Assembly: GCA_024291935.2 (NCBI GenBank)
Contig: CM044318.1
Span: 82,222,001-82,286,000 of the forward strand
Reading direction: 5' to 3'
Length of the DNA: 64,000 bases
From: Okapia johnstoni
Lineage: Eukaryota > Chordata > Mammalia > Artiodactyla > Giraffidae
Every line of letters begins with the position of its first letter. Within the stretch, counting starts at the first letter, position 1. Shown one piece after another: positions 1 to 12,200 of the stretch. Under the pieces are notes generated by a model. It ran no database searches. It had not been told where the DNA came from and saw only the letters and a program-made list of their open reading frames with translations. The position numbers and the translations under genes were made by a program.

Positions 1-484
1 TATTCTAGTTCTGATCCTTTGGTTAGGGTATAGCAGCTAAACCCTTCTTTTGTAAAGATAAGAGCTTCCCATCGCAATTAGAAAATAATCTGTGTTTTAG
101 GAATTCAGTACCAGGTGAATATCCTATTCTCCATTAAACTTTCACACAGAAATGTTAGCGTCCACCATGGCCCTTGCTGCATCAACTGTTTAATTGGGAC
201 TTGTCAAAACGTGGTTTTCTGATTCCATGATTCCTCCCATATTTATTCGCTGGTAGTCTTCTTTTAACAAGAGCTTTCCCCCACCAACTGAGGATAGACC
301 CATTTTATTCTATAAACACAACACAAATGTTTATTTTAAGCACAATAAAATGTTTATTTTAAGTACCAATATTTAGAGTAATAATTTCATTTAATAGCTA
401 TCTCTGATAGTGTCCAGTGAGATTTTTTCTTTCCCTCTTTTGAATATTCTCATGGACTGGTAGGTGTTTTTCAAATCTGACATT

Positions 485-905
485 TTACTCATTCACAGTG
501 ATTATTCACTTTTTGGAGGTATAATTCACGTGCCATAAAATTAGTTTTGCTAAAATGTACAATTCAGCCTTTAAAAATATATTAACAAAGTTGTGCAACC
601 GCCACTACTCTATAATTTCAGAGGATTTTCATCAATCCAGAAGGAAGCTCTGAATTCATTAGCAGTCATGCTCCATTTCCTCTCCCTCCAGCCCTGAAAA
701 CCACTAATCTGTCTCTATGGATTTGTCTATTCTGGACATTTAATATAAATGAACTAATACACCACATGGCCTTTTGTGTCTGGCTGCTTTTATTTAGCAT
801 AATGTTTTAAGGTGCACCTACATTGTAGCCTATTTCAGTACTTCATTTCCTTTTTATGGCTGAATTATATGCTATTGAATGGATATACCACAGTCGATTT
901 ATTAG
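485..905 (-). mobile_element. old L1 fragment
   Basis: The + strand is the reverse complement of old L1 3' sequence (start gaggtataattcacgtgcc, then the ctctatggatttgtctattc stretch). It lies in the FANK1 intron upstream of the first exon. The rest of 1-1057 holds nothing I recognise. Confidence 0.6.
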
Positions 906-1057
906 TTGATAGACACATAGATGTTATGTGAATAATTTTCTTGACTTTTCCACCCAAATTAGGATTTCTCTCAGGTTTAAACCAGGGAGGATAAATATGG
1001 ACCTGAGTGTGGTGACTGCACTTAATAGCCAAATGTTTCTTCTGCCACGTGTTGCAG

Positions 1058-1223
1058 TCTGATGCTTGCATGCTATGCGGGACACCTGGATGTTGTGAAG
1101 TATCTCCGAAGACATGGTGCTTCCTGGGACACCCGAGACCTGGGAGGCTGTACAGCTCTGCACTGGGCTGCAGACGGAGGCCACTGCAATGTGATCGAGT
1201 GGATGATAGGGGACGGCTGTGAG
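1058..1223 (+). CDS. FANK1: FANK1 coding exon, ankyrin repeats
   Basis: The acceptor is gttgcag and the donor is GAG/gtatgg. The first base completes a codon from the upstream exon, and 55 codons follow from 1059. They encode the end of one ankyrin repeat ([20 protein letters not shown]) and one full repeat ([19 protein letters not shown]), ending DGCE. The exon is 166 nt, and its last codon is complete, so it joins the next exon in phase 0. Confidence 0.93.
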
Positions 1224-4200
1224 GTATGGGACCCTCCTCGTCAACTGCACACGTGGAGTTAGGAACCTAGATGCTGTTCCACAGGGTTCAGGGGAAGCAG
1301 GACCTTACGCGGATGCCTTTGATTAGTTGAACCTAGCAATGCTGGGGGAAGTTCTCTGACTTGTGAGCGAGAAGGTTCCTGAAGCCTTGGGACCAAAAAG
1401 ATCATTATAGGATTTTTACGATAGTGAGGCTTCAGGTTGTCATGGAGGTTCAGCTTGTATGGGGGGAAAAGGAAACTGTGCTGAACGAATCCAAAGCTGG
1501 ACCTGATGTTGCTTCCACTTTGTTTATTTTTTTGTTCATTTCCTCATTTATCTCTTCTTTCCATCTGCCAACAAAGCTTGATTGTGTCTTGACCACACAC
1601 CAGATACTGTCACGGGTGCTGGACACACCAAGACGTTCAGAACTCTTACAGTCACAGTGCAGCTTATTGCTTTTAGAATTTGATTATTTTTTATTCTTTG
1701 CTTTAAAGATGAATCATTACAAAAAATTTCCAAAGAGCAAATACTGTATCAAAAGGAGAGCATTCCAGCTCTTGTATCTTTGCTTCGAAGCAGGTGTTGC
1801 TTCTGGTTTCAAGTCATCAGGAAGTACAAATCCTACTTGGCAAATAGAATTAGAGTTGTTTGGACGTCTATAGATATTTGAAGTTGGGGAAATAGAATTA
1901 GCCAATTATGGTAACTGCTGATAACTTTCAAAACTTCAGTTCAAGACTTCAAGGAAGTTAAATAAAAATTGTAGGGCATGGAAATAGGGAAAGATGGACA
2001 AAATGCGGTCCTAATGGTGAGTGCCAGATGGTGAAGGGTTTTGAGAAGTTAAACTGATGACCTGGAAAATAAACTTGGAAGTAGGAGAGTTCTGTCTCCT
2101 GGAAGATGTCTGTGGATTTGCTCAGTTTGTCTCTCAAGTGTGACTGAGGGCGAGGAAGGCTTAAGCTGCGGGATCTCACTGGTTAGAGAGTGATGAGGAG
2201 AGGGCCCCTTGAAGGAAAAATACCTCAGTCATTAAGATAAATCCCTTTTATTACATTTCTTGTTTTCTGTTTTAGAAATACGCACAGAAGGTCAAAAGGA
2301 TTAGCCTGTGTGCCTTGGCAGTTAGGGCCGGCCCACACCTGCCTTGGGGGGTAGTGACAATCACACTCCTCTTGTTTGGTTTATGACGAGTTCTGCTCAT
2401 GCTTTGGACCCAGTAAGAGTCTGTAGTTGAAAACGATGGTTGACCTTTGCTAAAGAAGGGCAGGTCTCTGCCGTCGACATTTTAATACTGGAATTTTGGA
2501 AGTGTAGGTGCTCTGGGCTTCAGTTATGGACACACTCATTTGGGGTGAATGCCATCTTTTTCTGTAGAACTGCAGCTCCATAAATGTGTCTACTGAAGGT
2601 TTATGTGTGGCCGGCAAGTGGCAGGTAGATGATCTCAGCACGACAGTGGGATGGGCCTGGGAGCAAATCCATCACCACCCTCTGCTTGAATCGAATGATC
2701 TGTACTGAGAGTTACCTATTTCCATGGGGAACCATTTCTACATTTAATGAGCCATGTGACCTCAGGAAAGCCATTTGACTTTTCTGAGGTTTGGTTTAAA
2801 CACGTGTAAACCAGGAATAAAAATAGCTACCCCTGTTTAACCTTTAGGACCCAAAGAGAAAATGTGCATGAGAGTGCACTGAAAACATATACAGCACCCT
2901 GTAATTTCAGGCAATTATTTTATTATTATTTAACCATAATGGAGCTTGCTGCCTAAAAAGGTTATTTGTGATTTGCGGGAGGAAGAGCTGCAAATCTTAA
3001 CGGCATTGCAGAGGGTAATCTCAAACATACAAATCACCTGCAAGGTCTTAAAGCTCTTCTGGCAGTTGTTTGTTATTCTGGTCTGATGTTTTACTGAAGC
3101 TATAGATTTCTTTGAGTAATTCTTCTGTAACAGAATTAGGTGTGTGTGTGTGTGTGTGTGCACGCGCGCACATCCAGGGATCCATCTGTGTGCATATGTT
3201 TATGTTTACTTCAGTACCATCCCTCATGGATTGATGAGGTCTTCATGAAATTGGAGGAGACAACGTTTACATTCCCTTATTTTAACATGTATTTTAAAGC
3301 ACAAAATTGCAAGATCTTGGTGTAGGGTGGATTATTGGGAAATGGCCCATCTTATTAGCAGACAGGCTCTTGTTTTGGACAAGGCATTAGTTTGGCTAAC
3401 TTTTCAGGCTGGACTTCATGTCAGAGATCTGGTTGCTTTGTCAGTCAGTCAGTCAGTTCAGTCGCTCAGTCATGTCTACTCTTTGCAACCCCATGAACCG
3501 CAGCACGCCAGGTCTCTCTGTCCATCACCAACTCCCAGAGTCTACCCAAACCCATGTCCATTGAGTCGGCGATGCCATCCAACCATCTCATCCTCTGTCG
3601 TCTGCTTCTCCTCCTGCCCTCAATCTTTCCCAGCATCCGGGTCTTTTCAAATGAGTCAGCTCTTCGCATCAGCTGGCTAAAGCATTGGAGTTTCAGCTTC
3701 AACATCAGTCCTTCCAATGAACACCCAGGACTGATCTCCTTTAAGATGGACTGGTTGGATCTCCTTGCAGTCCAAGGGACTCTCAAGAGTCTTCTCCAAC
3801 ACCACAGTTCAAAAGCATCAATTCTTCGGCGCTCAGCTTTCTTTATAGTCCAACTCTCACATACACAACTACTGGAAAAACCATAGCCTTGACTAGACGG
3901 ACCTTTGTTGACAAAGTAATGTCTCTGCTTTTTCATATGCTGTCTAGGTTGGTCATAACTTTACTTCCAAGGAGTAAGCGCCTTTTAATTTCATGGCTGC
4001 AGTCACCATCTGCAGTGATTTTGGAGCCCCCCCAAATAAAATCAGCCACTGTTTCCACTGTTTCCCCATCTATTTGCCATGAAGTGATGGAACTGGATGC
4101 CATGATCTTAGTTTTCTGAATGTTGAGTTGTAAGCCAACTTTTTCACTCTCCTCTTTCACCTTCATCAAGAGGCTCCTTAGTTCTTCTTCACTTTCTGCC

Positions 4201-5730
4201 ATAAGGGTGGTGGTTGCTTTGTATATACTTGTAATTCTTCTGCTTAAAATTAATACCTACAGTAAACATCAGGGTAGGTGTTTATATTTCTGTCTTGTTC
4301 CAGAAGGGACTTAAAGTTGCTTACAAAGATACTTAAAATAAGAAGCAGAAACTATAAAAACAGGATAGGAAAGTTAGGCAGGAGAAAATAAGGCAGCTCA
4401 CATGGGGCCAAGGAGAAGGGGAGTATGTTCATTTTTCTATCCCATCTTCTTTCCCTTTGAGCACAGTGTAAGTGATGATGCTCATGGGTGATGAGAGGCA
4501 TCTTGGGGCCTGTCTGCACCCTTTAAAGTGGCCCAAACACAGATGCTCACTGCATAAATGTGAACTAAGTCAGAACAGTCCAATTGATTCTCTCTCAGTC
4601 TAGAAAGACTCCTTTATAAGCTTCCCATGAGTGATGTGCAGGACAAGAAAGCGGGCTGAGAGCCACTCGCCTTATGGCTCTGCAGGTGGATGTCATGGAT
4701 GCTGGTTCTGGGTGGACCCCACTCATGAGAGTCTCTGCAGTCTCGGGGAACCAGGAGGTTGCCTCTCTGCTGATTGACGCAGGCGCAGACGTGAATGTGA
4801 AGGACAAAGATGGGAAGACCCCTCTCATGGTACGACTTGCTCCACACAGCGGCCTGGCTTGACCTGTGGGATTAAGGTCACAGCTGCCCCATAAGAGCCC
4901 TTCTTTTGAGCTCAGCTGCATAAAAGCACCGGGTTTGTTTGGCATATGTATTCCCCATTGGCCTGTGAATTAAGACATGGTGATGTCATCATGGCATTTT
5001 GGGTGGGGGGAGCCCAGTCTAGTATCTTTGTAGTCTTTTTTGCAACTATTTCTTGAAGCATTGCCAACCCCAGTCTCTGGGGCCATTTTGGGATCGGAAC
5101 AAAAGAGTGCTGTTCTCTGTCCGGATTTGGCCTCGGACGTGTCGTCATACATGGAGGAAAGCGGATTTCCTTTCTGTTTCCCTTGTGTTTGCCAGCGCTG
5201 TGCAGTGGGGTCTACACGCCCATCCTGCAAAGCCCCGCTGGCCCCAGTTGGCTCTGCTCTAGGGCGCTGCTGGTGGGTGTCCCGGACCTGCCTACACTGA
5301 GATCCCCTTTCTGCTCACGCCCCACTGTTGACCTGTTTTTTAGGTGGCCGTGCTGAATAACCACGAAGAATTAGTCCAGTTACTTCTGGACAGAGGGGCA
5401 GATGCAAGTGTGAAAAATGAGGTATGTGACTCCATCTCCATCTCAAGATTTTCCCTGGAAGGGAGGAGGGAACAGAGGTACGAAAGAATTTTTTTTTTCT
5501 TGTTTTGTCTTTCAGTTCGGCAAAGGCGTCCTCGAGATGGCCAGAGTTTTCGACAGACAGGTTGGGATGTTGTTGCTGCCTGTTGAGGCTAATTTTGTAG
5601 CATTAAAAAAAAAATTAGAAAACCCCAACCCTTGGATTACATGCACCTGTTTTTGTTTATCTAGAATGTCCTCTCCCTCTTAGAAGAAAGGAAAAGAAAG
5701 CAAATGCCAAAGAAGTCATCTGTTTGCTGA
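1058..5730 (+). CDS. FANK1: FANK1, 3' half of the coding region (five exons, spliced span)
   Basis: Five exons with consensus AG acceptors and GT donors join in phase 0 and give 165 residues ending in a stop at 5728-5730. They form four ankyrin repeats ([74 protein letters not shown]) and a degenerate fifth ([20 protein letters not shown]) with a basic tail ending KKSSVC. From memory these match the end of mammalian FANK1, about 345 residues, which has an N-terminal fibronectin III domain (not in this window) followed by ankyrin repeats. FANK1 is known as a testis-enriched nuclear protein of spermatogenesis, linked to AP-1/Jun signalling. The neighbour ADAM12 is convergent, as in human 10q26. 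Identification is by recall, not alignment, but the match is close throughout. Confidence 0.93.
1224..2740 (+). other. FANK1 intron, no recognised element
   Basis: This is single-copy-looking sequence. Short open frames here show no family resemblance and no codon bias. Confidence 0.5.
2744..2905 (+). repeat. MIR SINE fragment
   Basis: It has the MIR core pattern gtgacctcaggaaagccatt, followed by the tctgag and gtaaaccaggaataaaaat blocks. It is diverged. Confidence 0.5.
3140..3172 (+). repeat. (TG)n microsatellite
   Basis: A run of about eleven TG dinucleotides passes into cacgcgcgcaca. It is likely length-polymorphic. Confidence 0.9.
3436..4212 (-). mobile_element. BovB (RTE) LINE 3' end, about 0.78 kb
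   Basis: The - strand encodes the end of the BovB reverse transcriptase protein: [20 protein letters not shown] and [15 protein letters not shown], then (after a break) [20 protein letters not shown] and [12 protein letters not shown]. It is 5' truncated, with frameshifts. A short (AGTC)n lies at its 3' end (3436-3460). BovB is known to have entered ruminants horizontally. Confidence 0.93.
4686..4829 (+). CDS. FANK1: FANK1 coding exon, ankyrin repeat
   Basis: The exon is 144 nt (48 codons) between ctctgcag and ATG/gtacga, in phase 0 at both ends. It starts [14 protein letters not shown] and carries the consensus repeat end [21 protein letters not shown]. The GxTPLM and GADVNVKD signatures are typical ankyrin. 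The reading frame is open without interruption. Confidence 0.93.
5344..5421 (+). CDS. FANK1: FANK1 coding exon, ankyrin repeat
   Basis: The exon is 78 nt (26 codons) between ttttttag and GAG/gtatgt. It encodes [18 protein letters not shown] followed by ADASVKNE, the second half of the fourth ankyrin repeat seen here. It is in phase with both neighbours. Confidence 0.93.
5516..5560 (+). CDS. FANK1: FANK1 short coding exon
   Basis: This 45-nt exon encodes [15 protein letters not shown], between a T-rich acceptor (tgtctttcag) and CAG/gttggg. It lies only 94 bp after the previous exon. It is the start of the last, degenerate ankyrin unit. The five splice junctions around it leave the frame intact, which supports it despite its size. 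Confidence 0.9.
5665..5730 (+). CDS. FANK1: FANK1 last coding exon and stop
   Basis: After the acceptor tgtttatctag, 21 codons read [19 protein letters not shown] then VC, followed by TGA at 5728-5730. The tail is strongly basic (RKRKQMPKK), compatible with a nuclear protein. No canonical AATAAA or ATTAAA is visible in the next 200 bases, so the 3' end of the transcript cannot be placed. Confidence 0.92.
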   Translation, partial: NVLSLLEERKRKQMPKKSSVC

Positions 5731-6780
5731 CCGGGGCACCTCTTTTTTCCCCTCTGAAAGCCGAGTGAAACAAAGCAAAGCGGGACTTGAACTAGAGAGA
5801 AGGAATTCTGCGTCTCTGAGGGCTATACATTTGAAGTTTATTTAGTTGAAGATTCACAGTGATTTTTGTAACATACAACTGTTACCACTTTGAAATACAC
5901 CTTTTTACCTAAACGTGCGTGGCGGTGGTGTTGTCACTGGGCGTCTGCAGGATGAGGATGTCTTCCTGAACTTGGAGTTACATGTGAAACAAAATATTTA
6001 GGTCCCGGAGATGCACAGCCACACCCCGATCTCCCTCTTCCCACTCCAGCCCTCCAAGCTGTCTGTCCTCTGAGCCACCCCGGGACCCGGTGGAAATTCC
6101 CGCCCCCCACGTGTTTTCAGTTCTGTCCTTCCCTCCCAACCTAAGCCTTCCAGTTGTGTTGCCAGGTGGTGCTCCCTCCTGAAGGGACGCTCCTCCAGAA
6201 AGCCCAGGAGGCCACGAGCAGAGTTTTCTGCTCAGCTGTTGGCCTCACATCAAAGCACGAGATACATATTTCAAGACTCTGCTTCTGCTGTTAGAGGAGT
6301 CTTTTTAGAACAGCCTGGTCTGAGGATGTGTTTGCATAGACTCAGGCCCTGACAATGAAAGACCTGGCCTGCTGGCCTGTTGACAGCTTTGCCAAAGAGG
6401 AGTTTTATTACACTGAGTCCTCAGAGCAGAAAGGGTTTTGATGCTGATCACTCAGATCTGAGACAATCAGGAATGGACAGGTCTGCTGCTTGGGGGCTCA
6501 GACACAAACATGTTGGTGCTTGAACTCAGTGGACACACTTAAAATCAGCAAAGAAGGGAGCTAGCTGACCATATGCATTTTGTGTCTCCAGAGAGATGAG
6601 CTGGTTAACTCGGCCCCCAGAGAAGACAGGCTACAGAGGTCTGCCCAGGACAGGAATCTTCTCTGCAGGGAAAGACCAACTTACAGGTAATAAAAGTGCC
6701 GAAACTTTGGGGGAAGGGCACGTGGTAAAAACACAGAATTTTACTGATGTTGGCAATTCTCCGCTTCGTTCCATACTATT
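5731..6780 (+). other. FANK1 3' flank, end of transcript not resolved
   Basis: This holds the 3' UTR of FANK1 and then intergenic sequence. No canonical polyadenylation hexamer lies close to the stop. I see no repeat family before the SINE at 6789. Confidence 0.4.
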
Positions 6781-6788
6781 TATAGAAT

Positions 6789-6935
6789 GGGCTTCCCGGT
6801 GGCTCAGTGGTACAGAATCTGCCCACAGTGTAGGAGACGGTTTGATCCCTGGGTTGGGAAGATCCCCTGGAGGAGGGCATGGCAACCCACTCCAGTATGC
6901 TTGTCTAAAGAATCCCATGAACCGTGGGTCCCATG
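6789..6935 (+). mobile_element. Bov-tA SINE
   Basis: It has the tRNA-Glu-derived head gcttcccggtggctcagtgg and the body gggaagatcccctggagg. It lacks the last third. Confidence 0.92.
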
Positions 6936-7099
6936 CAGCCTTCTTCTTAGCTGTTTCACTAGCGTTCTACCTTTCATACAAATGCTTATTCCTCTAGATT
7001 TGCTAGATTTCAAAAAGTCCCTCTAGAAATCAGAGCATTATCACAGCTCTCCAAGGCTCGTTTTCCCCAGTCATAATCAATGTTGACGCTCACCTCAAT

Positions 7100-7475
7100 G
7101 TCCTTTCTCCTTCTGTTGTAGATACTATTCATGAGCTCTGGAAAGAGGGCATGCCCCTTCTTGTGGGCCTCAAGCTTGGCCACATAATGGGCCTGACTTT
7201 GGTCAATGAAATGTGCGTGGAAATATCTCCTGCCCGTCCGAGTGGGAGCTTTACGAATACCCAGGTCCCTCTTCCCTCTGTCACAAGACCAGCCATGACT
7301 CTCATAGAGGCTGCTCCACAGCCCCGGGTCCAAACACCAGAGCCTAAGCTCACCCAGAACGGACATGATGTGAGTAACAGTCCTTTCATGCTGCGAGTCA
7401 CTGAAATTGCAGAGTGGCTTGTCACTGCAGTGTAAGCTAGCCTAAAACAACGGCTTGGAAGGTCCTAGCATAGAT
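7100..7475 (+). mobile_element. ancient LTR-like repeat, family uncertain
   Basis: The stretch with gcttggccacataatgg, tcaatgaaatgtgcgtgg and cagcctaaaacaacgg-type text resembles an old mammalian LTR. I cannot name the subfamily. Open frames across it are not host genes. Confidence 0.35.
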
Positions 7476-8610
7476 CTGAGAATCACGTTTTCCGCTGAAG
7501 CACCTCTCAAGTCCTGTGGTTCCCAGGCTTACTTGATTCACACTTTCTTCCTTCGTTTCCTTCTCTCCTTGTCTTGCCTTTCCTTTAAATTCAGACTTTT
7601 TTAAACTCAGGAATGGGTGTTGAATTCCATCAAGTATTTTTTAGCATCTCTGCTAATCATATTTCCCAACATGCTATCAGTTTGCTGACTTGGCTTACTA
7701 GATTTTGAAATACTGAACCATCCTTATGCTCCTGAGATGATCTCATCGGGTTACAGCGGGCTTCTGGGTTCCATGTGCTGTGTGTGTGTGCTTTTTAGTC
7801 TTTTTCCTTAGTAAGACTAGATGGTGGTTTATCTTGTGTTCTGAATTTTCCCCAAGGAAGCAACCCATGCTGTTATTAGTTTTATTTTCCCCAATTAATT
7901 TATGCTTTTCATTTCTGAACTGGAATTCCCTCTGGACTGAGTATCTCAGGAAAGGCTGTGAGCAGTGGATCATCAAAAGCATTGCAGGCAGGTGCCTGTA
8001 ATTCAGGGAGTCTGAGAAACACAGCTGTAGAGTGTCCTGTCACAGTTGGTCCCACTCACTATTTGCTACATAATCTGCTGTTCACCTTTGACTCAAGAAT
8101 CATTGCATTTCTAGGACATAGTTTTTCTACCTTTGGTGCATTATAATCTTCAGAATTTGAACCTTTTAGATCTGAGTTTTACTTCATGCATTAATGTACA
8201 AAATTATATAATTTCTCCAGAGGCATTTTGAAAGGTGCATGCATATTCTGTGTGTTTGAAGTATCCTATTTGACATATATAATCTACATTATTAGCTATG
8301 TCTGAGGCCTTGTATGTACATACTTTGTTACTTTGTCATGGGTGGAAGGTGGGAAAAATAAGGACCCTTGTTATCATCCTGTAAATTTGTTTTCTTAATG
8401 AAGTTCTTTATGAAATCGGAGGCTATTTTAAAAAATTGTAATAGATTCCCATTGTGCTTAGTTTTTTACTCTTCTGTGTAAATATTTCTAGTCCTAGTTG
8501 TTTTCTTTCTGAATTTACTTCTTCTATAAATAAGGTGAGTTTTAAAACTTTATTTTGATAAGTTATATATCACATTGTTCAGAAAAATGATTAGGTCTCC
8601 CCCCACCAGA

Positions 8611-8826
8611 GTGGCTCAGATGGTGGCTCAGATGGTAAAGAATCCGCCTGCAATGCAGGAGGCCTGGGTTTGATCCCTGGGTTGGGAAGATCCCCTGGAG
8701 ATAGGGCATGGCATCCCACTCCAGAATTCTGGCCTGGAGAATCCCTATGGACAGGGGAGCCTGGTGGGCTACAGTCCATGAGATCACAGAGTCAGACACA
8801 CCTGAGTGACTACACATAGCCCAGCA
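8611..8826 (+). mobile_element. Bov-tA SINE
   Basis: Near full length: head ggctcagatggtaaagaatc, body gaagatcccctggaga, tail cagagtcagacacacctgag. A short duplicated gtggctcagat lies at its head. Confidence 0.93.
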
Positions 8827-8953
8827 CACCTCTAGTGTGTGTGTGAAAAGGCATACAGACATCTTCCCTCCTCATCCCACCCCCTGATGGGCTCATGTGG
8901 ATTGCAGCACTCATCTCCTGACCCTCCAGCTCACCACCCTTCTTAAGGTTCTT

Positions 8954-9159
8954 GCTGTTTAGTTGTTAAGTTGTGACTGACTCGTTTTCGACCCCATGGA
9001 CTGTAGCCTGCCAGGCTCCTCTATGGGATTTTCCAGGCAAGAATACTGGAACGGGTTGCCATATCCTTCTCCAAGGGATCTTCCTGACCCTGGGATTGAA
9101 CCCGGGGTCTCCTGCACTGACAGGCGGATTCTTTATTGCTGAGCCACCGGGGATGCCCC
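8954..9159 (-). mobile_element. Bov-tA SINE
   Basis: It is a reverse-oriented full copy, from gttgtgactgactcg to the tRNA head (gctgagccaccgggga). It is the last SINE before the SINE-free ADAM12 3' UTR. Confidence 0.93.
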
Positions 9160-9284
9160 TGTTAGATTCTTATGCATCTCGTGCATCTATACATGAATGA
9201 GAATACAGATACATTCTCCAACTTGAGAGCCCCCTGCCCCTACTCTGGTAAAAAATCTCAGTAATGAATGGGACACCTCTTTGT

Positions 9285-12200
9285 ATTGACCTGTATACCA
9301 TTTATTGGATATAATATTTGTAACAATGACTTTTTTTTTCCTATGGAAATAGCAAGTTGTGTTACCTGTAGACCCCCCGATATGAGAAACGTGTACAAAG
9401 GTAACAGACTGTAACATAAAAAGGTAAGTGAAAAAAAAGCAAACCAAAGCATGATACATGGATGAAGCACTATAAAAATGAACATACTGGTTTAGTAGCT
9501 GTAACTTTGTACTGTGCTGAATAGCCTGTAGCCAGGTTTTAGAGAGTTCTACTTCTGTGCCACACATGTTCAAACAAACAGTGCACTTTCCTTCAAGCTT
9601 CCCCACTTGACCTGACAGAGGGTACACAAGAGCAGCGAACTCTGATGTTGCTCGCCCTCCAAGGACTCTTAAGGGATTTTTCTCTTCCTAGTTCGATGTA
9701 TTTTTTTTTTTTTCTTCTAACACTGTCCTTCCCACTTAAGTACTTGCTTATAGGCCATAAACATAGGTATCATTCCACTTCTTTGCAAAGCTAAAATGAT
9801 CACATGAGATTTTTCCTTTTGTCTGGATTTAAAATGTGCTAAACTGAGGATTAAAACATTATCTCATGGAAGGAGTATCACAGGTAACGACTTCTGAAGA
9901 GGATGTGGAAAAATTAGGGTTGGTGACAGAGTACTGAACCTGGAAGAGCCGAATCGTACTGAAAATTCGTGTATTAAATCTCCTGGCTCTCACCATCGAC
10001 TGTTGGCTATTATGACAGTTCTATACTCAGGGTTTCTTCTCCTGGTGTCTCATAGGGAACAGGCTCTTACTGGCTGGGCTCTAAGCTGCCACTGGTGTCC
10101 CGGAAGAAAAGAGAAGGTTTCCTTTATGAAACGCAGAGAAATGGTCCATTCCTGTGCAGATCAATGGCTTCTGGAAGCATCGCTGCACAGAAACGGTTCT
10201 CAGCCTTTTTAGCTTGTTATTCATATGACTATCAGAGTTTTCAAACAGGTTTATAAGAAAGAGATGGAGAGTGAGTCGAGAGACTTTCGGTCATCACAGG
10301 CAAACTGAGTTCCTATGGCCAACTCTCCCTTTTAATTAGAATAAGTCTTTAGGTGGGAGGTGCCTGGGTTGGGGGGATGCTTTTGGATTCCCGGCTGGGG
10401 TGGTGGGGGGGAGCAGGGAGTGGGCAGGGTTGCTCCCAGCTGTGGCCCTGGAGAAGGCTGGGCTTTGGGTGGACTTGTGGGGCAGCCACCAAACTGCAGA
10501 GATGTGTCGGAGACTGGGTTAGGGCTGGGGAAGGAACTTGGGTCTGGTAATAGGGAGAGGTACTAGCTGAGGCTGCCGGTGTCCAGATGTGTTCACAGCC
10601 CTCTCTCGAGAGCCCTGGGGAGATGAGGTGGCATGCCGCAGGCTCCCGCCAGCCAGCCATCGTGTGGGGGTGATCCACAGCCTGAGTACCCCTTAGGGGC
10701 CAGCACTGGTGCTGGGAGACTTCTGGGTGTGACGTTTATCTGGGTTACTTGTGTTTGCTTGGGGTCCTAACAGTGAAGAAGGATTTCTAGGCTGTGTCTG
10801 CCCACCCTGTGGCTTCCTGCTTCCCAAGCACCCCGGGGAGCCCTCCAGGGCAAGAGTCTTAAAAGAAATAAGCCTCATGCCAAGAGCCTGGCAGGAGAGT
10901 CAGGCTGTCGCCCAGGTATGGCGCCCTCCTGGTCATTGGGGGTCTCAGTGGCTCAGAATGCTTGTAAACAGCAGTTGAGAGATGGCAGGAAGACGCTTGA
11001 GCATTCGAGTTGGCCCAGCACCAGGCTCTGTTTAGCACCACGGGAGATCAGAGTCTTGTAGGAACAGTCTGCCACAGGGCAGGGTCTGAGCTGTTTTTCT
11101 TTTGGAGGAGATATGGATATGTTGTATTGATTTGCCAGGAACAATGGCCTCTGGTTTCAGCCTGAGAATTCCTAATAAAGTTAAGAAGGCATAAAAATGT
11201 CCCCTTTGAGACTAGTTGGGAGCACTTCTCCTCCTGTAGTTTAATTTGTTGCTCTTGTGGTCTCTGTGATGTCATCCCATATGTGTAAGCTGGAAAGTTC
11301 ACACGGGGAAGTGCAGTCTCTGGATGCACAGTTTGACAATGGAAAATGTTATGCATTGTTTCTCTCGGTTGCTACACATCTGAGTCCATGTGTCAGGAAA
11401 AGCACACTGTTACACAAAATTTCAGGAAATCAACTTTTCAGTAGAATGCCTGGAAGGTTAGCCATATACTTCCCAGTCAAGTGGGGTCATATGACCTGCA
11501 ACTCTAGTAAGATGGAAGGAGAGTGACTACCCTGAGGGCCGACTCTGCGTCGAGGCGTGCGGACTCTCAGCCAAGGCCATCTAAACCCACATCAACTCTA
11601 TTATTCATGCCCATACAATCTTAAAAAAATATTAAAAATAGACGGTCACTGAAATATAAGTTTTCATTTTCGTTTCTATCATCTAGGAGGATATAAAAAG
11701 GGGGAGAAATATCTCCTCCCCTCCCCCAAGCAAACTGGCTCTTGGTTCCTAAGTTATATTAAAATGAAAGTTATGGCTGAATATGCTTCATTTGACAAAT
11801 ACTGCATTTGGAAGTACTGTTCCTTGAATAACATTACCTGTGTACTGTAAGGGGATATTAGGTTTAAATATGTTCTTTTCCAGAAATGAACTGCTCGGCT
11901 CTATACAAACACTCAGTATGTAGAGAGAAGAATGTGTCATCAGCCGTGGCCACTGATGACATGTAAGATCACAGCGTTAACCTCTTTTAATATCAAACTA
12001 TTCCTGGTTCTCTGAAATAGAAGCACAGGAATTCTAGTTAAGGACAGACAAAAAAAGTTCACACCCTCTTCCCTGCACTAGCAGAAGGGGCTACAATGCC
12101 AGATCCAAGGATTTGGGTGTCTATAAAAATAATACCCACCTAATGCACCATAAAAATGCTGTAAACTTTCCCATAGAATATGTTTTTGGCCTTAATACAA

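Noticed and set aside
1424..1873. 149-codon frame in the FANK1 intron
   Set aside because: No domain, intronic, and composition is not coding-like.
3466..4202. Open frames resembling reverse transcriptase
   Set aside because: They are the truncated, frameshifted end of BovB, not a host gene.
8611..8700. tRNA-like heads of Bov-tA copies as tRNA genes
   Set aside because: They are SINE promoters derived from tRNA-Glu and are followed by the SINE body. No intact cloverleaf gene is claimed.
10349..10678. 109-codon minus frame in the presumed ADAM12 3' UTR
   Set aside because: GC-rich stretch with no family resemblance; it lies downstream of the ADAM12 stop.
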